The translations under genes were made by a program, and so were the position numbers. From Pirellula sp. (lineage in GTDB: Bacteria; Planctomycetota; Planctomycetia; Pirellulales; Lacipirellulaceae): DNA of 64,000 nucleotides. The stretch spans positions 184,582-248,581 of the forward strand of contig PNKX01000005.1 in the NCBI GenBank assembly GCA_013822725.1, in the 5' to 3' direction. Below are positions 34,202 to 42,800 of this stretch, piece by piece (positions within the stretch are counted from its first letter, which is position 1; the number at the start of each line of letters is the position of its first letter). Below the pieces are notes generated by a model. It saw nothing but the letters and a program-made list of their open reading frames with translations, made no database searches and was not told the origin of the DNA.

Positions 34202-34279
34202 AGCCACCGGCTCCGCCGGTGGACGATCTCTCAGTAGGCTGAGTCTTGCTGATGGCGGCCACCGGCGGAGCCGGTGGCT
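34202..34279. repeat. Composite inverted repeat, family C copy 3
   Basis: 78 bp. AGCCACCGGCTCCGCCGGTGG and its inverse CCACCGGCGGAGCCGGTGGCT surround a ~37-bp centre. It ends one base before the purD stop triplet, i.e. immediately 3' of purD on the minus strand. Confidence 0.88.
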
Positions 34280-34280
34280 T

Positions 34281-35555
34281 TTATGCTTGCGCCTTGTCGG
34301 AGATGTCTTTGCGGCACCAGGCGCCGTCCCACCGGATGCATTTCACCGCGGTGTAGGCCTGTAGTTTGGCCTGGGCGATCGTGGCCCCAAGGCCGGTGAC
34401 GCCGAGGACGCGGCCGCCGCTCGTGACGACCTGGTCTCCCTTCATCGTCGTGCCCGCGTGGAAGACCTTCACGTCGGGGACGGCGGCGGCTTGTTCCAGT
34501 CCACGGATTGGCCGGCCCGTTTGGTACTTGCCGGGGTAGCCTTCGCTCGCCATCACGACGCAAACCGAGGGACGCTCATCCCAAATGAGCGGGGCGATCT
34601 CGTCGAGCTTGCCGTCGACGGTCGCTTCGAGCACATCGACCAGATCGCTCTGCAGGCGGAGCAAAATTGGCTGGCACTCGGGGTCGCCAAAGCGGACGTT
34701 GTACTCCAACACCTTGATGCCATGCTTGGTGACCATTAGGCCGGCGTAGAGGATGCCGCGGAACGGGCGGCGGGAGCGCTTCATCTGGTGGATCGTCGGC
34801 ACGAGAATCCGCTCTTGGATTTGCTCAAGCATCGCGGGAGTGACGAGCGGGGCAGGGGAGTACGCGCCCATGCCGCCGGTGTTGGGGCCTTGATCGCCGT
34901 CGTAGGCGGCTTTGTGATCTTGGGCGGCGGGGAGCGTGATGATGTTCCGGCCGTCGGTGATCGCCAGGACGCTCACCTCTTGGCCGACCAGGCGTTCCTC
35001 GACGACCAGTTGGCTGCCGGCGGCGCCGAACTCGCGATCGCCGGCGATCCGCTGGACCGCTTCGAGCGCCTCGGCCTTGTTCTCGCAGACGATGACCCCC
35101 TTGCCGGCGGCGAGGCCGTCTGCCTTCACGACCATCGGCTGATCTTCGCGATCGGTGAGGTAGGCAATTGCGCTGGCCGCGTCGCGGAAATTGCGAAAGT
35201 CGGCCGTGGGAACGTCGGCGTGGCGGAGGAGATTCTTGCAGAAGACCTTGCTCGCTTCGAGTTCGGCGGCCTGTTTGCTGGGGCCAAAGGTCTTGATGCC
35301 GGCGGCGCTCAGGGCGTCGACGATGCCGACGGCCAGGGAGGACTCGGGGCCGATCACCGCCAGGTCGATGGCGTTCTCTTTGGCAAACTTCACGAGCGCG
35401 GGAACGTCGGTGTCGCCGATGGCGACGTTCTCGGCGTCGATCGCGGTGCCGGCGTTCCCCGGCGCCACGAAGACGCGGTCGACGCGCGGGCTCTGTTTAA
35501 TTTTCCAGGCGAGGGCATGTTCACGCCCGCCGCCGCCAACGACCAACACCTTCAT
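34281..35555 (-). CDS. purD: Phosphoribosylamine-glycine ligase
   Basis: 424 residues, standard for PurD (GAR synthetase, second step of purine synthesis). It begins with MKVLVVGGGGREHALAWKI. The ATP-grasp part has VVKADGLAAGKGVIV and EYNVRFGDPECQPIL, both family signatures. No other pur gene is beside it. A family A half-repeat lies in front of its start and a family C palindrome directly after its stop. Confidence 0.95.
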   Translation of the reverse strand: MKVLVVGGGGREHALAWKIKQSPRVDRVFVAPGNAGTAIDAENVAIGDTDVPALVKFAKENAIDLAVIGPESSLAVGIVDALSAAGIKTFGPSKQAAELEASKVFCKNLLRHADVPTADFRNFRDAASAIAYLTDREDQPMVVKADGLAAGKGVIVCENKAEALEAVQRIAGDREFGAAGSQLVVEERLVGQEVSVLAITDGRNIITLPAAQDHKAAYDGDQGPNTGGMGAYSPAPLVTPAMLEQIQERILVPTIHQMKRSRRPFRGILYAGLMVTKHGIKVLEYNVRFGDPECQPILLRLQSDLVDVLEATVDGKLDEIAPLIWDERPSVCVVMASEGYPGKYQTGRPIRGLEQAAAVPDVKVFHAGTTMKGDQVVTSGGRVLGVTGLGATIAQAKLQAYTAVKCIRWDGAWCRKDISDKAQA

Positions 35556-35607
35556 CGAAACACTCCTGCGCCGCCTTGGCTTTCCCGTGTGGCGATACCT
35601 TCAGTTT

Positions 35608-35690
35608 TAACCGCCAAGGACGCCAAGAGCGCCAAGGAAAGACAGGAAGGCTTCACCGCTAATGGACGCTGATAAAACGCTGATGGGGGA
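35608..35690. repeat. Family A repeat, single arm
   Basis: AACCGCCAAGGACGCCAAGA-GCGCCAAGGAAA followed by degenerate family B-like sequence. The inverted partner arm is missing, so this looks like a decayed copy upstream of purD. Confidence 0.75.
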
Positions 35691-36097
35691 ACGGATGATT
35701 CCGATCCCAGGTTCATAAGCGTCGAGGAGCGTTTAACTGCGGCGTTGCATTCGCTTGTTAATAGCCTTTGATGCGGTCCTCTGCTGTGACTTTACCGTTT
35801 AGCTGTCTTCAGCAGATTTCAAGCAACCGATTCTAGGCGGGCGGCGCCAGTCGAGATAGGCGTAGCGAGACTTCGAACAGGCGCACTTCAGCGCGCATGG
35901 GAGCGCGTTCGGCTCGCTTCATGACGCTTCTGACATTCTGCGCACCAACATCTCGTAAAAGTCAGGCTCCCCCCATGGCAGCGGACGCGCGCGTTGGTAG
36001 AATCCGGTCCACTCATTTGGTCGAGCGCATGGGTTGTTGGGCGCGCTTGGTCAAAGGGAGTTGACATAAGTTGATCGCACGAGTTACCTTAGGTTCG

Positions 36098-36127
36098 GTT
36101 ACATTGTGAAAATCGTCACAATGTAAC
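36098..36127. promoter_or_regulatory. CRP/FNR-type operator palindrome
   Basis: Perfect 12-bp arms GTTACATTGTGA / TCACAATGTAAC around six bases. The core is exactly TGTGA-N6-TCACA (36105-36120), the consensus geometry for CRP-family dimers. It lies 148 bp upstream of the Rieske start, the first gene of the respiratory cluster. Confidence 0.7.
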
Positions 36128-36274
36128 GGAACTTGTTTCGGCGGTGCCTTTTCCGTTGTCCCACCCCAGTGCGCTGGCGCGGTGGGAACGGCTTTTTGAT
36201 GGGTCGGCGGCGGCAGACGATCTGCTGACGTTCGGCAGCGGTGGTTAGGCAGCGCCTTTTCGAAAGCGCCACCC

Positions 36275-37330
36275 ATGGCTGAGAAAAAGAAACTGACGGT
36301 GGCCGAGATGCTGGCGGCCGCCCGCGCCGGTGACGGCGGTGGAGCCGCTGACAAAACGGCCGGTGATGCGCCTGCTGCCGGGACCCCGCCGGCCGCCGAG
36401 GGAGCGTCGTCTACTCCCCCCAAGCCTGCCGCGCCCGCTGCGTCTGGCGAACCGATCAAGCCAGCCACGGCCCCAGGCGGTGGACGCATGAGCGTCGCCG
36501 ATATGCTGGCCGCCGCGCGAACCGCGAAAGCGCCTGGCGCAGCACCTGCCGGTGAGAAGACAGCGTCTGAGAAGGCCGCCCCTGCACCCAAGCCAAAGCC
36601 TGCCGCCGCTGCCGCGAAGCCGGCCGAACCGGCGGCTCCCGCGGAGCCCCGCGACACCGCCAGTATTCTCGGGGCCGCCCGCAAGAGCGAAAAAGCGGGC
36701 CCGATGAGCAAGGCCGAGGCGGCAGCCAAGCCCGCCGCCGCTCCGCCGAAGCCGACCATTGTCGTCCCGCCGATGCCGTTGAAGCCGGCGTACGCCAAGC
36801 CGAAAGTTGTTGTTGCCAAGTCCGCCGACGAAGCCGATCGCCGCGATTTCGCGGGAGCGATGCTCGCCGTGGGCTTTTTGATGGTGGCTGGGATTAGCGG
36901 CATTTGGACGCTGCTAACCGTGAAGTTCATGTTCCCCAACGTGTTGCGGGAACCACCGAGCAAGTTCAAGGTCGGCTTCCCCGACGCCTTCCCGGGCGGT
37001 CAGGTGCAGGAGAAGTTCAAGGCCCAGTTCGGCATCTGGGTGGTAAACGCCGAGTACAACGGCCAGCAGCAGATCGTCGCCCTGAAGTCGGTCTGCACTC
37101 ATCTCGGCTGCACGCCGAACTGGCTGGAAGCGGAGCAAAAATTCAAATGCCCCTGCCACGGCAGTGGTTTTTATAAGGATGGAATCAACTTCGAAGGCCC
37201 GGCGCCGCGGCCGCTGGAACGCTACGCGATCCGGCTGGCAGACGACGGGCAGATCGAAGTCGACAAGAGCCGCACCTTCCAGGAAGAAATGGGCGCTTGG
37301 ACCGATCCAGGGTCGTTTATTCCGGTGTAG
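36275..37330 (+). CDS. qcrA: Rieske iron-sulfur protein with long N-terminus
   Basis: 351 residues, roughly twice a normal bacterial Rieske protein. Residues 192-216 are the membrane helix (FAGAMLAVGFLMVAGISGIW). The [2Fe-2S] motifs are CTHLGC (274-279) and CPCHGSGF (292-299). It is the electron acceptor of a bc-type quinol oxidoreductase. The extra ~185 N-terminal residues are Ala/Pro/Lys-rich and contain three related motifs: LTVAEMLAAAR (7-17), MSVADMLAAAR (72-82) and DTASILGAAR (127-136). This tail would face the cytoplasm and may dock partners. First gene of the cluster. Confidence 0.93.
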   Translation: MAEKKKLTVAEMLAAARAGDGGGAADKTAGDAPAAGTPPAAEGASSTPPKPAAPAASGEPIKPATAPGGGRMSVADMLAAARTAKAPGAAPAGEKTASEKAAPAPKPKPAAAAAKPAEPAAPAEPRDTASILGAARKSEKAGPMSKAEAAAKPAAAPPKPTIVVPPMPLKPAYAKPKVVVAKSADEADRRDFAGAMLAVGFLMVAGISGIWTLLTVKFMFPNVLREPPSKFKVGFPDAFPGGQVQEKFKAQFGIWVVNAEYNGQQQIVALKSVCTHLGCTPNWLEAEQKFKCPCHGSGFYKDGINFEGPAPRPLERYAIRLADDGQIEVDKSRTFQEEMGAWTDPGSFIPV

Positions 37331-37370
37331 CGAGGGTTCAGAGGTTGGGGTTCAGGGTTCAGGAGGTGCG
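37331..37370. repeat. Family F repeat, half copy
   Basis: AGGGTTCAGAGG, TTGGGGTTCAGGGTTCAGGA directly after the Rieske stop. A full palindromic copy is at 56731-56833. Confidence 0.6.
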
Positions 37371-37392
37371 CGTCGAGCGTGATCCTGAATTC

Positions 37393-37546
37393 AGCCCCGG
37401 ATGGGGCGCTAGTTAATAGCCAGTGGCGTGAGCCCCTGGTCGACCCGTTGTTACAAATTCCGAAAGCCCTGAAGGGGCGACAGTGGATTAGATAAGAGAT
37501 CCAGGGGCTCACGCCCTTGGCTACATGATGTCGCCCCGCTGGGGCT
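37393..37546. repeat. Nested composite palindrome, family D copy 2
   Basis: 154 bp. Outer AGCCCCGGATGGGGC / GCCCCGCTGGGGCT, middle GGCGTGAGCCCCTGG / CCAGGGGCTCACGCC, inner AGCCCTGAAGGGGCG. The inner partner is degenerate. It lies between the Rieske and cytochrome b genes, inside an otherwise compact operon. Confidence 0.85.
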
Positions 37547-37581
37547 TGGGACGGCGAGACCTCAACAGCCAATTAGCTGAT

Positions 37582-38355
37582 ATGCCTCTAAGCGACACGA
37601 TCCGCGAATCGCAAATCTGGAAAAGCATCTTCCGGCATCCGATGCCGGTGGACCGGCGCAATCGCATCGTGGTGATGCTGACCAACTTCTTCTTGCATTT
37701 GCACCCAGTGTCGATCAAGAAGCAGGGGATCGCGCTGAGCTACACCTGGTGCATGGGCGGCGTCACCTTCTTCCTCTTCCTGGTGGAGACGGTGACCGGC
37801 GTCCTGTTGATGTTCTACTACCGCCCGACGGTCGAGTGGGCGTACACCGACATCCAGGCGCTCCGCGACGTCACTTCGCTTGGTATTTTGCGGGAAATCC
37901 ATCGCTGGGGCGCCCATGCGATGGTGATCACCGTGTGGCTCCACATGTACCGCGTGTTCCTCACCGGCAGCTACAAGCCGCCGCGGGAATTCAACTGGGT
38001 CGTGGGCGTCATTCTGCTGCTGCTCACGCTGCTGTTGTCGTTCACCGGCTATTTGTTGCCGTGGGATCAGCTCGCCGTCTGGGCCATCACGGTCGGTTCG
38101 AATATGGCCCGCGCGACGCCCGTGCTGGGGCATGAAGGGCCGTTGCAGCAACTGCTGTCGGTCGGCGGGGTCGACATGATTACCAACGCGTCTGACGCGC
38201 GGTTCGCCTTGCTGGGCGCCCGCGAGGTCGGCGAAGAGACGCTCAATCGGTTTTATATTCTCCACTGCATCGCCATTCCGCTCGGCGTGGCGTTGCTGCT
38301 CGCAATCCACTTTTGGCGCGTGCGAAAAGATGGTGGCATTAGCGGACCGCTCTAG
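37582..38355 (+). CDS. qcrB: Cytochrome b, N-terminal (b6-like) subunit
   Basis: 257 residues from ATG 37582 ([15 protein letters not shown]); upstream in-frame Mets fall in the repeat. Four helices carry the bis-His haem pairs: His107/His121 ([10 protein letters not shown]...WLHMYRV) and His228/His243 (LHCIAIPLG...AIHFWRV), with the same spacings as cytochrome b6. It ends in KDGGISGPL, typical of b6-type proteins. Split cytochrome b (this gene plus the next) resembles b6f/Firmicutes-type complexes using menaquinol. Confidence 0.92.
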   Translation: MPLSDTIRESQIWKSIFRHPMPVDRRNRIVVMLTNFFLHLHPVSIKKQGIALSYTWCMGGVTFFLFLVETVTGVLLMFYYRPTVEWAYTDIQALRDVTSLGILREIHRWGAHAMVITVWLHMYRVFLTGSYKPPREFNWVVGVILLLLTLLLSFTGYLLPWDQLAVWAITVGSNMARATPVLGHEGPLQQLLSVGGVDMITNASDARFALLGAREVGEETLNRFYILHCIAIPLGVALLLAIHFWRVRKDGGISGPL

Positions 38356-38373
38356 GAATGGCGACTTCGGGAA

Positions 38374-39750
38374 ATGACCCACGGACTCACTGACGCGCAA
38401 TTTCTGAACACGGTCGCCTCCTTCCTGGGGCCGTATTACATCGTGCTTGCACTGATGAACGGCATCGCTGCGCTCTATCTGTGGCGCACCGGGACGGCGA
38501 AGACGTGGTTTAGTATCCGCACCGGCGACCAGACCTTTCCGTTCACCAGCGCCATCATCTGGCTGCTTGTCGCGTTCGTCTTCATCATCATGTCGCCGCT
38601 CGCCTGGAGCGGAAACGGGGCGTGGATGCCGTCGATGCCGGAGGCGATTCGCGAGGCGGTCAATCGCAGCACCGGTCCGGTCGTCTACAGCGTCGGCACG
38701 GTCGTGTTGCTGAGTATTTTGTTCGTTTTCCGGCGTTTTTTCGTCAATCCGACGGTGGCGTGGGTCATTTGGAACCTGATGCTGCTGTTCCTCGGCCTGT
38801 CGATGACCGACCGCGATTTCTATGAGATCGTCGCGAAGCCCGACAACGTGCCGATCGTGATGCTCGTGTTGCTGTTGGCCTATTTCACTTGGCTAGCGAC
38901 CTATCGAGCGGTGATCAACGACGACCGGATCGCTCGCGGCGAAGCGCCGCTCGAGGCGCTCGATAACGAGAAGGTGCTCGTGTGGCCTGACTTGGTCTAC
39001 ACCGAGTTGATCTGCATGATCGCCCTGACGGCGTTCCTGATCTTCTGGGCGATCGCGCTGCCGGCGCCGCTCGAAGAGCCCGCGAGCAGCGTCAAGACGC
39101 CGAACCCGTCGAAGGCGCCGTGGTACTTCCTCGGGCTGCAGGAGATGCTCGTCTACTTCGACCCCTGGATGGCAGGCGTCGTGCTGCCGAGCCTGATCGT
39201 CGTCGGTCTGATGGCGATTCCGTACATCGACTTCAACAAGTCAGGCAACGGCTACTACACGATCAACCAGCGGAAGTTCGCCTACATCATCTTCCAGTTC
39301 GGCTTCCTGGTGATGTGGATCACGTTGATCGTGCTCGGCACGCTCCTCCGCGGGCCTAACTGGAACTTCTTCGGGCCTTACGAGTTTTGGGACGCCCATA
39401 AGGTCGAGGCGCTCGACAACGTCAACCTGTCGCAGATTTTCTGGGAGCGGTTCCTCGATCGGCCGATGCCGATGGCGCCGTCGGGAAGTCCGTTCGCCGT
39501 CCAGGCTGGCTACATTTTGCTGCGTGAGTCGCTGGGCATCATTTTGACGCTTGGCTACTTCATCGCGTTGCCGCCGCTGATGGCGCTGACGGTGTTCCGC
39601 AAGTACTACCAACGGATGGGACTCATCCGCTTCATGTTGATGGCGAACCTGATGCTCTTCATGGCGTCGCTGCCGATCAAGATGGTGCTGCGGTGGGTCT
39701 TCAATCTGAAATACATCATCGCGATTCCTGAGTGGTTCTTGAATTTTTAG
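38374..39750 (+). CDS. Cytochrome b C-terminal subunit, extended
   Basis: 458 residues, much longer than subunit IV (~160). The first ~190 residues form four or five extra helices. The central part has the quinol-site motif in the form APWYFLGLQEMLVYFDPWMA (PEWY position = APWY), followed by the helices of the cytochrome b C-terminal domain, and more helices at the end. It starts 18 bp after the b6-like gene. The added N-terminal helices may hold the giant cytochrome in place. The stop codon is abutted by a family J repeat. Confidence 0.88.
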   Translation: MTHGLTDAQFLNTVASFLGPYYIVLALMNGIAALYLWRTGTAKTWFSIRTGDQTFPFTSAIIWLLVAFVFIIMSPLAWSGNGAWMPSMPEAIREAVNRSTGPVVYSVGTVVLLSILFVFRRFFVNPTVAWVIWNLMLLFLGLSMTDRDFYEIVAKPDNVPIVMLVLLLAYFTWLATYRAVINDDRIARGEAPLEALDNEKVLVWPDLVYTELICMIALTAFLIFWAIALPAPLEEPASSVKTPNPSKAPWYFLGLQEMLVYFDPWMAGVVLPSLIVVGLMAIPYIDFNKSGNGYYTINQRKFAYIIFQFGFLVMWITLIVLGTLLRGPNWNFFGPYEFWDAHKVEALDNVNLSQIFWERFLDRPMPMAPSGSPFAVQAGYILLRESLGIILTLGYFIALPPLMALTVFRKYYQRMGLIRFMLMANLMLFMASLPIKMVLRWVFNLKYIIAIPEWFLNF

Positions 39751-39845
39751 CTGGAGGCTGTCAGCCAGCAGCCGTCGGCCAGAAGGATTGGCTCGGCGGT
39801 TGAATGGTCCTCTGGCTGACGGCCAATAGCCGATAGCTGAAAGCC
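39751..39845. repeat. Inverted repeat, family J
   Basis: TCAGCCAGCAGCCGTCGGCC... is matched inversely by ...GGCTGACGGCCAATAGCC, with imperfect arms. It starts right after the cytochrome b stop and ends 9 bp before the next ATG. Confidence 0.65.
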
Positions 39846-39854
39846 CTTTTTCCT

Positions 39855-42800
39855 ATGCCCGCTTCGGAACAAACTTGGCGCAATCAACGGACGCTGCACG
39901 TCGTCTTCGGCGCGAGCGCCGTGGTGATGGCGATTGCGACGGTGATGATGATGGCTCGCGACCACAATCGCGAGTGGAAGGACTGGACGCTCAAGGATCG
40001 CAAGAAAGACGCCTGGATGATCCAGTCGCGTCGCGATGCGGCGGCCCAGCAGTACGCGAAGCTGATGAACGCGTACGAGGACGAACTGCGCGACTACGAC
40101 AGCCAGGCGATTCCCCAGGACCTCGTCCAGCAGTTCGAAGAGTTGGTCCGGCAAGAGAACGAACGCCTGAAAAACGCGCCGGCGAGCGCGCAGCCGTCTC
40201 CCACGGAGAAGGCCGCTGAAGAGGGTGAGGCCGCAGCCAACGAAGTCACGAAGGTCGCTTACGAAGTGACGCTGGTCGCTGCGGAAGGCGAAGTTGCTCT
40301 GGCTGAGGATCCGGAGTTCGCCAAGCTGAACGCCGCAGTCGCTGATCTCGACTCGAAGACTCCCGCGGTCGTCGAAGCCAAAGAGAAATTGGTGACGCTG
40401 AAGGCGGAACTGGAAACGATCACCCAAGCCAAGCAGGCCGCGGCCGCCGAGACACCGACGTCCGAAACCGCCGAAGTCGCGGCGAAAACCGCCGCCGAAC
40501 TCGAAGAGAAGCAACAGACGCTGAACGACGAGATCAAGGCGGCTCAAGAATCGCTTTACGAAGCCCAAGACGCCGCCGTCGTGGCCCGCGGTAATGTGCT
40601 GGGCGAGTTCAACAATTTCATCCGCGCCGCCAAATTCCGCGAGACGACGCTAGTTTCCAAGCGAAAGTCGCTCAACGGCCAACGGACCGCGAAGGTGAGC
40701 GAGCTTGGCATCAAGATCGGCCACGGCGGCGACCAACGGGCGATCGACGACCTGCAAGGGGTCGTGAACGGTCTCGACCAGCAGATTGGCGAACTGACCG
40801 CCGCGATCGCCGCGGCCAAAGAGTACCGCACCGGCCTGGAGCAAATCGTCTCCGCCGCCAATGCCGAGAAGGTCGTGGCGTCGAAAGAACTGGAGACGAT
40901 GGACACCGAGCTGAAGCGACTCGACGAGCAGGTTTCGCTGAATACGTCGAACCCCGGCGAGTGGGTCACCCGGCTGCCGATTCTCAACGCCCTCTATAGC
41001 GGCAACGTCAAGGTCGAGCAAAACTGGCTCCCCGATCTAACGATCAACTACAACTTCTCGCAGGTCGCGCGGTTCGACCGCTGCGTTACTTGCCACCGCG
41101 GCATCGCGAAGACGGCGCCCGGCACGGCGAGCGACCCGATGTATCCGACGCTCCCCGAAGAGTTGCGGAACGTCACGGTGCAACTGGCGACGCCCGAGGC
41201 GCCACCCGCCGAAGGGGCGTCGCTCGTCGACGTCTACGGCATGGAGCTTTCTGATTCCGGCATCGTCAACGACGCCGAGGTGACGGTTCACTTTGTGCTG
41301 CCCGAGACGCCGGCTGCGAAGGCGGGCATTGAGTCGGGCGACGTGATCCAAGAGATTGCCGGCTCGCGCGTCTACTCGCCGGCCGAAGCGAGCGAGCGGC
41401 TGCTGACGCTGGTCGAGTGGAACACGAAGATCCCGGTCGCCCTTCGTCGCGGCCTCGATCATCCTTACACGAGCCACCCACGGCTCGACCTCTACCTGAC
41501 CGATACCAGCCCCCATCCGATGAAAGACGTCGGCTGCACTATCTGCCACGATGGGCAGGGGAGCGGCACGTCGTTCTCGTGGACGTCGCATACGCCGAAC
41601 GATGCCAAAGAGCAAAATCGCTGGGCGCAAGAGTATGGTTGGTTCGACAACCATCACTGGATTTTCCCGATGAAGCCGGCTCGCTTCGTCGAGAGCAACT
41701 GCCTGAAGTGCCATCACAACAAGGGCGAGTTGGAACCGAGCCAACGTTTCCCCGATCCGCCGGCGCCGCAGGTGGTCGAGGGTTGGACGCTGGTTGAGGA
41801 ATTCGGCTGCTTCGGTTGCCACGAAGTGAACGGCTGGGATAGCCCCACCGCGAGCGTCGGTCCCGACGTCCGCTTGGAACCGAACTATGCCGAAGTCGCC
41901 GGCGCGATCCTGCGGAGCAACGTCCTGTCCGACGGCCAACGGGAAATGGCCCAGCAGCTGCGCGTGCAGCCGAGCAACAACGAGATCCGCCTGCAGTTGC
42001 TAGGTGCCCTTGCCGCCAAGCCGACGCCCCCAGGCGAGGAAGCTGAAGCCGCCGCCGACCAAACGCCGGAAGACGCCCAAGCGAAGGCCGATCTCTCGCG
42101 TCTCGCCACGTTGCTGAAAGACGTCGAAATCCCGGGCGAGTACCGCAAGGTCGGTCCGAGCCTACGGTACATCAAGTCGAAGGTCGACTACGACTGGCTC
42201 TACAGCTGGATCCGCAAGCCGGCCGACTTCCGTCCCTCGACGAAGATGCCGCAATTCTTTGGGCTGCATGAACACCTGAGCGACCCCGACGACGCCTCGC
42301 AACTTGCCGAGAGCCAGCGGTTCGAGCCGATCGAAATCCGCGCGATCACCGAGTACCTGCTGAAGGCGAGCGACGAGTTCCAATATCTGGAGCCCGCGAA
42401 GGGAATCACCGAGCAAGCCTCCGCTGAGCGCGGCAAGTGGCAGTTTGAATCTCGTGGTTGCCTCGCGTGCCACTCGCACAGCGAGTTCCCTGGCATTGCT
42501 TCGACGCAGGGTCCCGATCTCTCGGGTCTTAGCGGTAAGCTCAACACCGAGAAGGGCCGTCGCTGGCTCTACTCGTGGGTGAAGCAGCCGAATCGGTACC
42601 ACGCCCGCACGGTGATGCCGGAATTGTTTATCGAACCGATCGTCGAGAAGAACGCACAGAACCAGCCGACCGGCGTCGTTACCGACCCGGCGGCCGACAT
42701 TACGGCGTTCCTCCTCGGCGTGCCGAGCGACTGGAAGCCGGAGGGCGTTCCCGCCGCCGACGATTGGACGAGCGCCGACAAGTCAGCGCTTGCCGACCTG

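Larger units (their letters stand above)
35556..36274. other. 719-bp spacer before the respiratory cluster
   Basis: It holds a single arm of family A (from 35608) with a degenerate B-like tail to ~35690, about 380 bp without visible features, and the CRP-type palindrome at 36098-36127. A reverse-strand reading frame enters from the Rieske gene but is a shadow. The promoter of the respiratory cluster must lie here. Confidence 0.5.

Noticed and set aside
36013..36969. 318-codon reverse-strand frame opposite the Rieske gene
   Set aside because: It is Ala/Gly-rich shadow coding of the low-complexity Rieske tail; the forward frame has both [2Fe-2S] motifs and a membrane helix.
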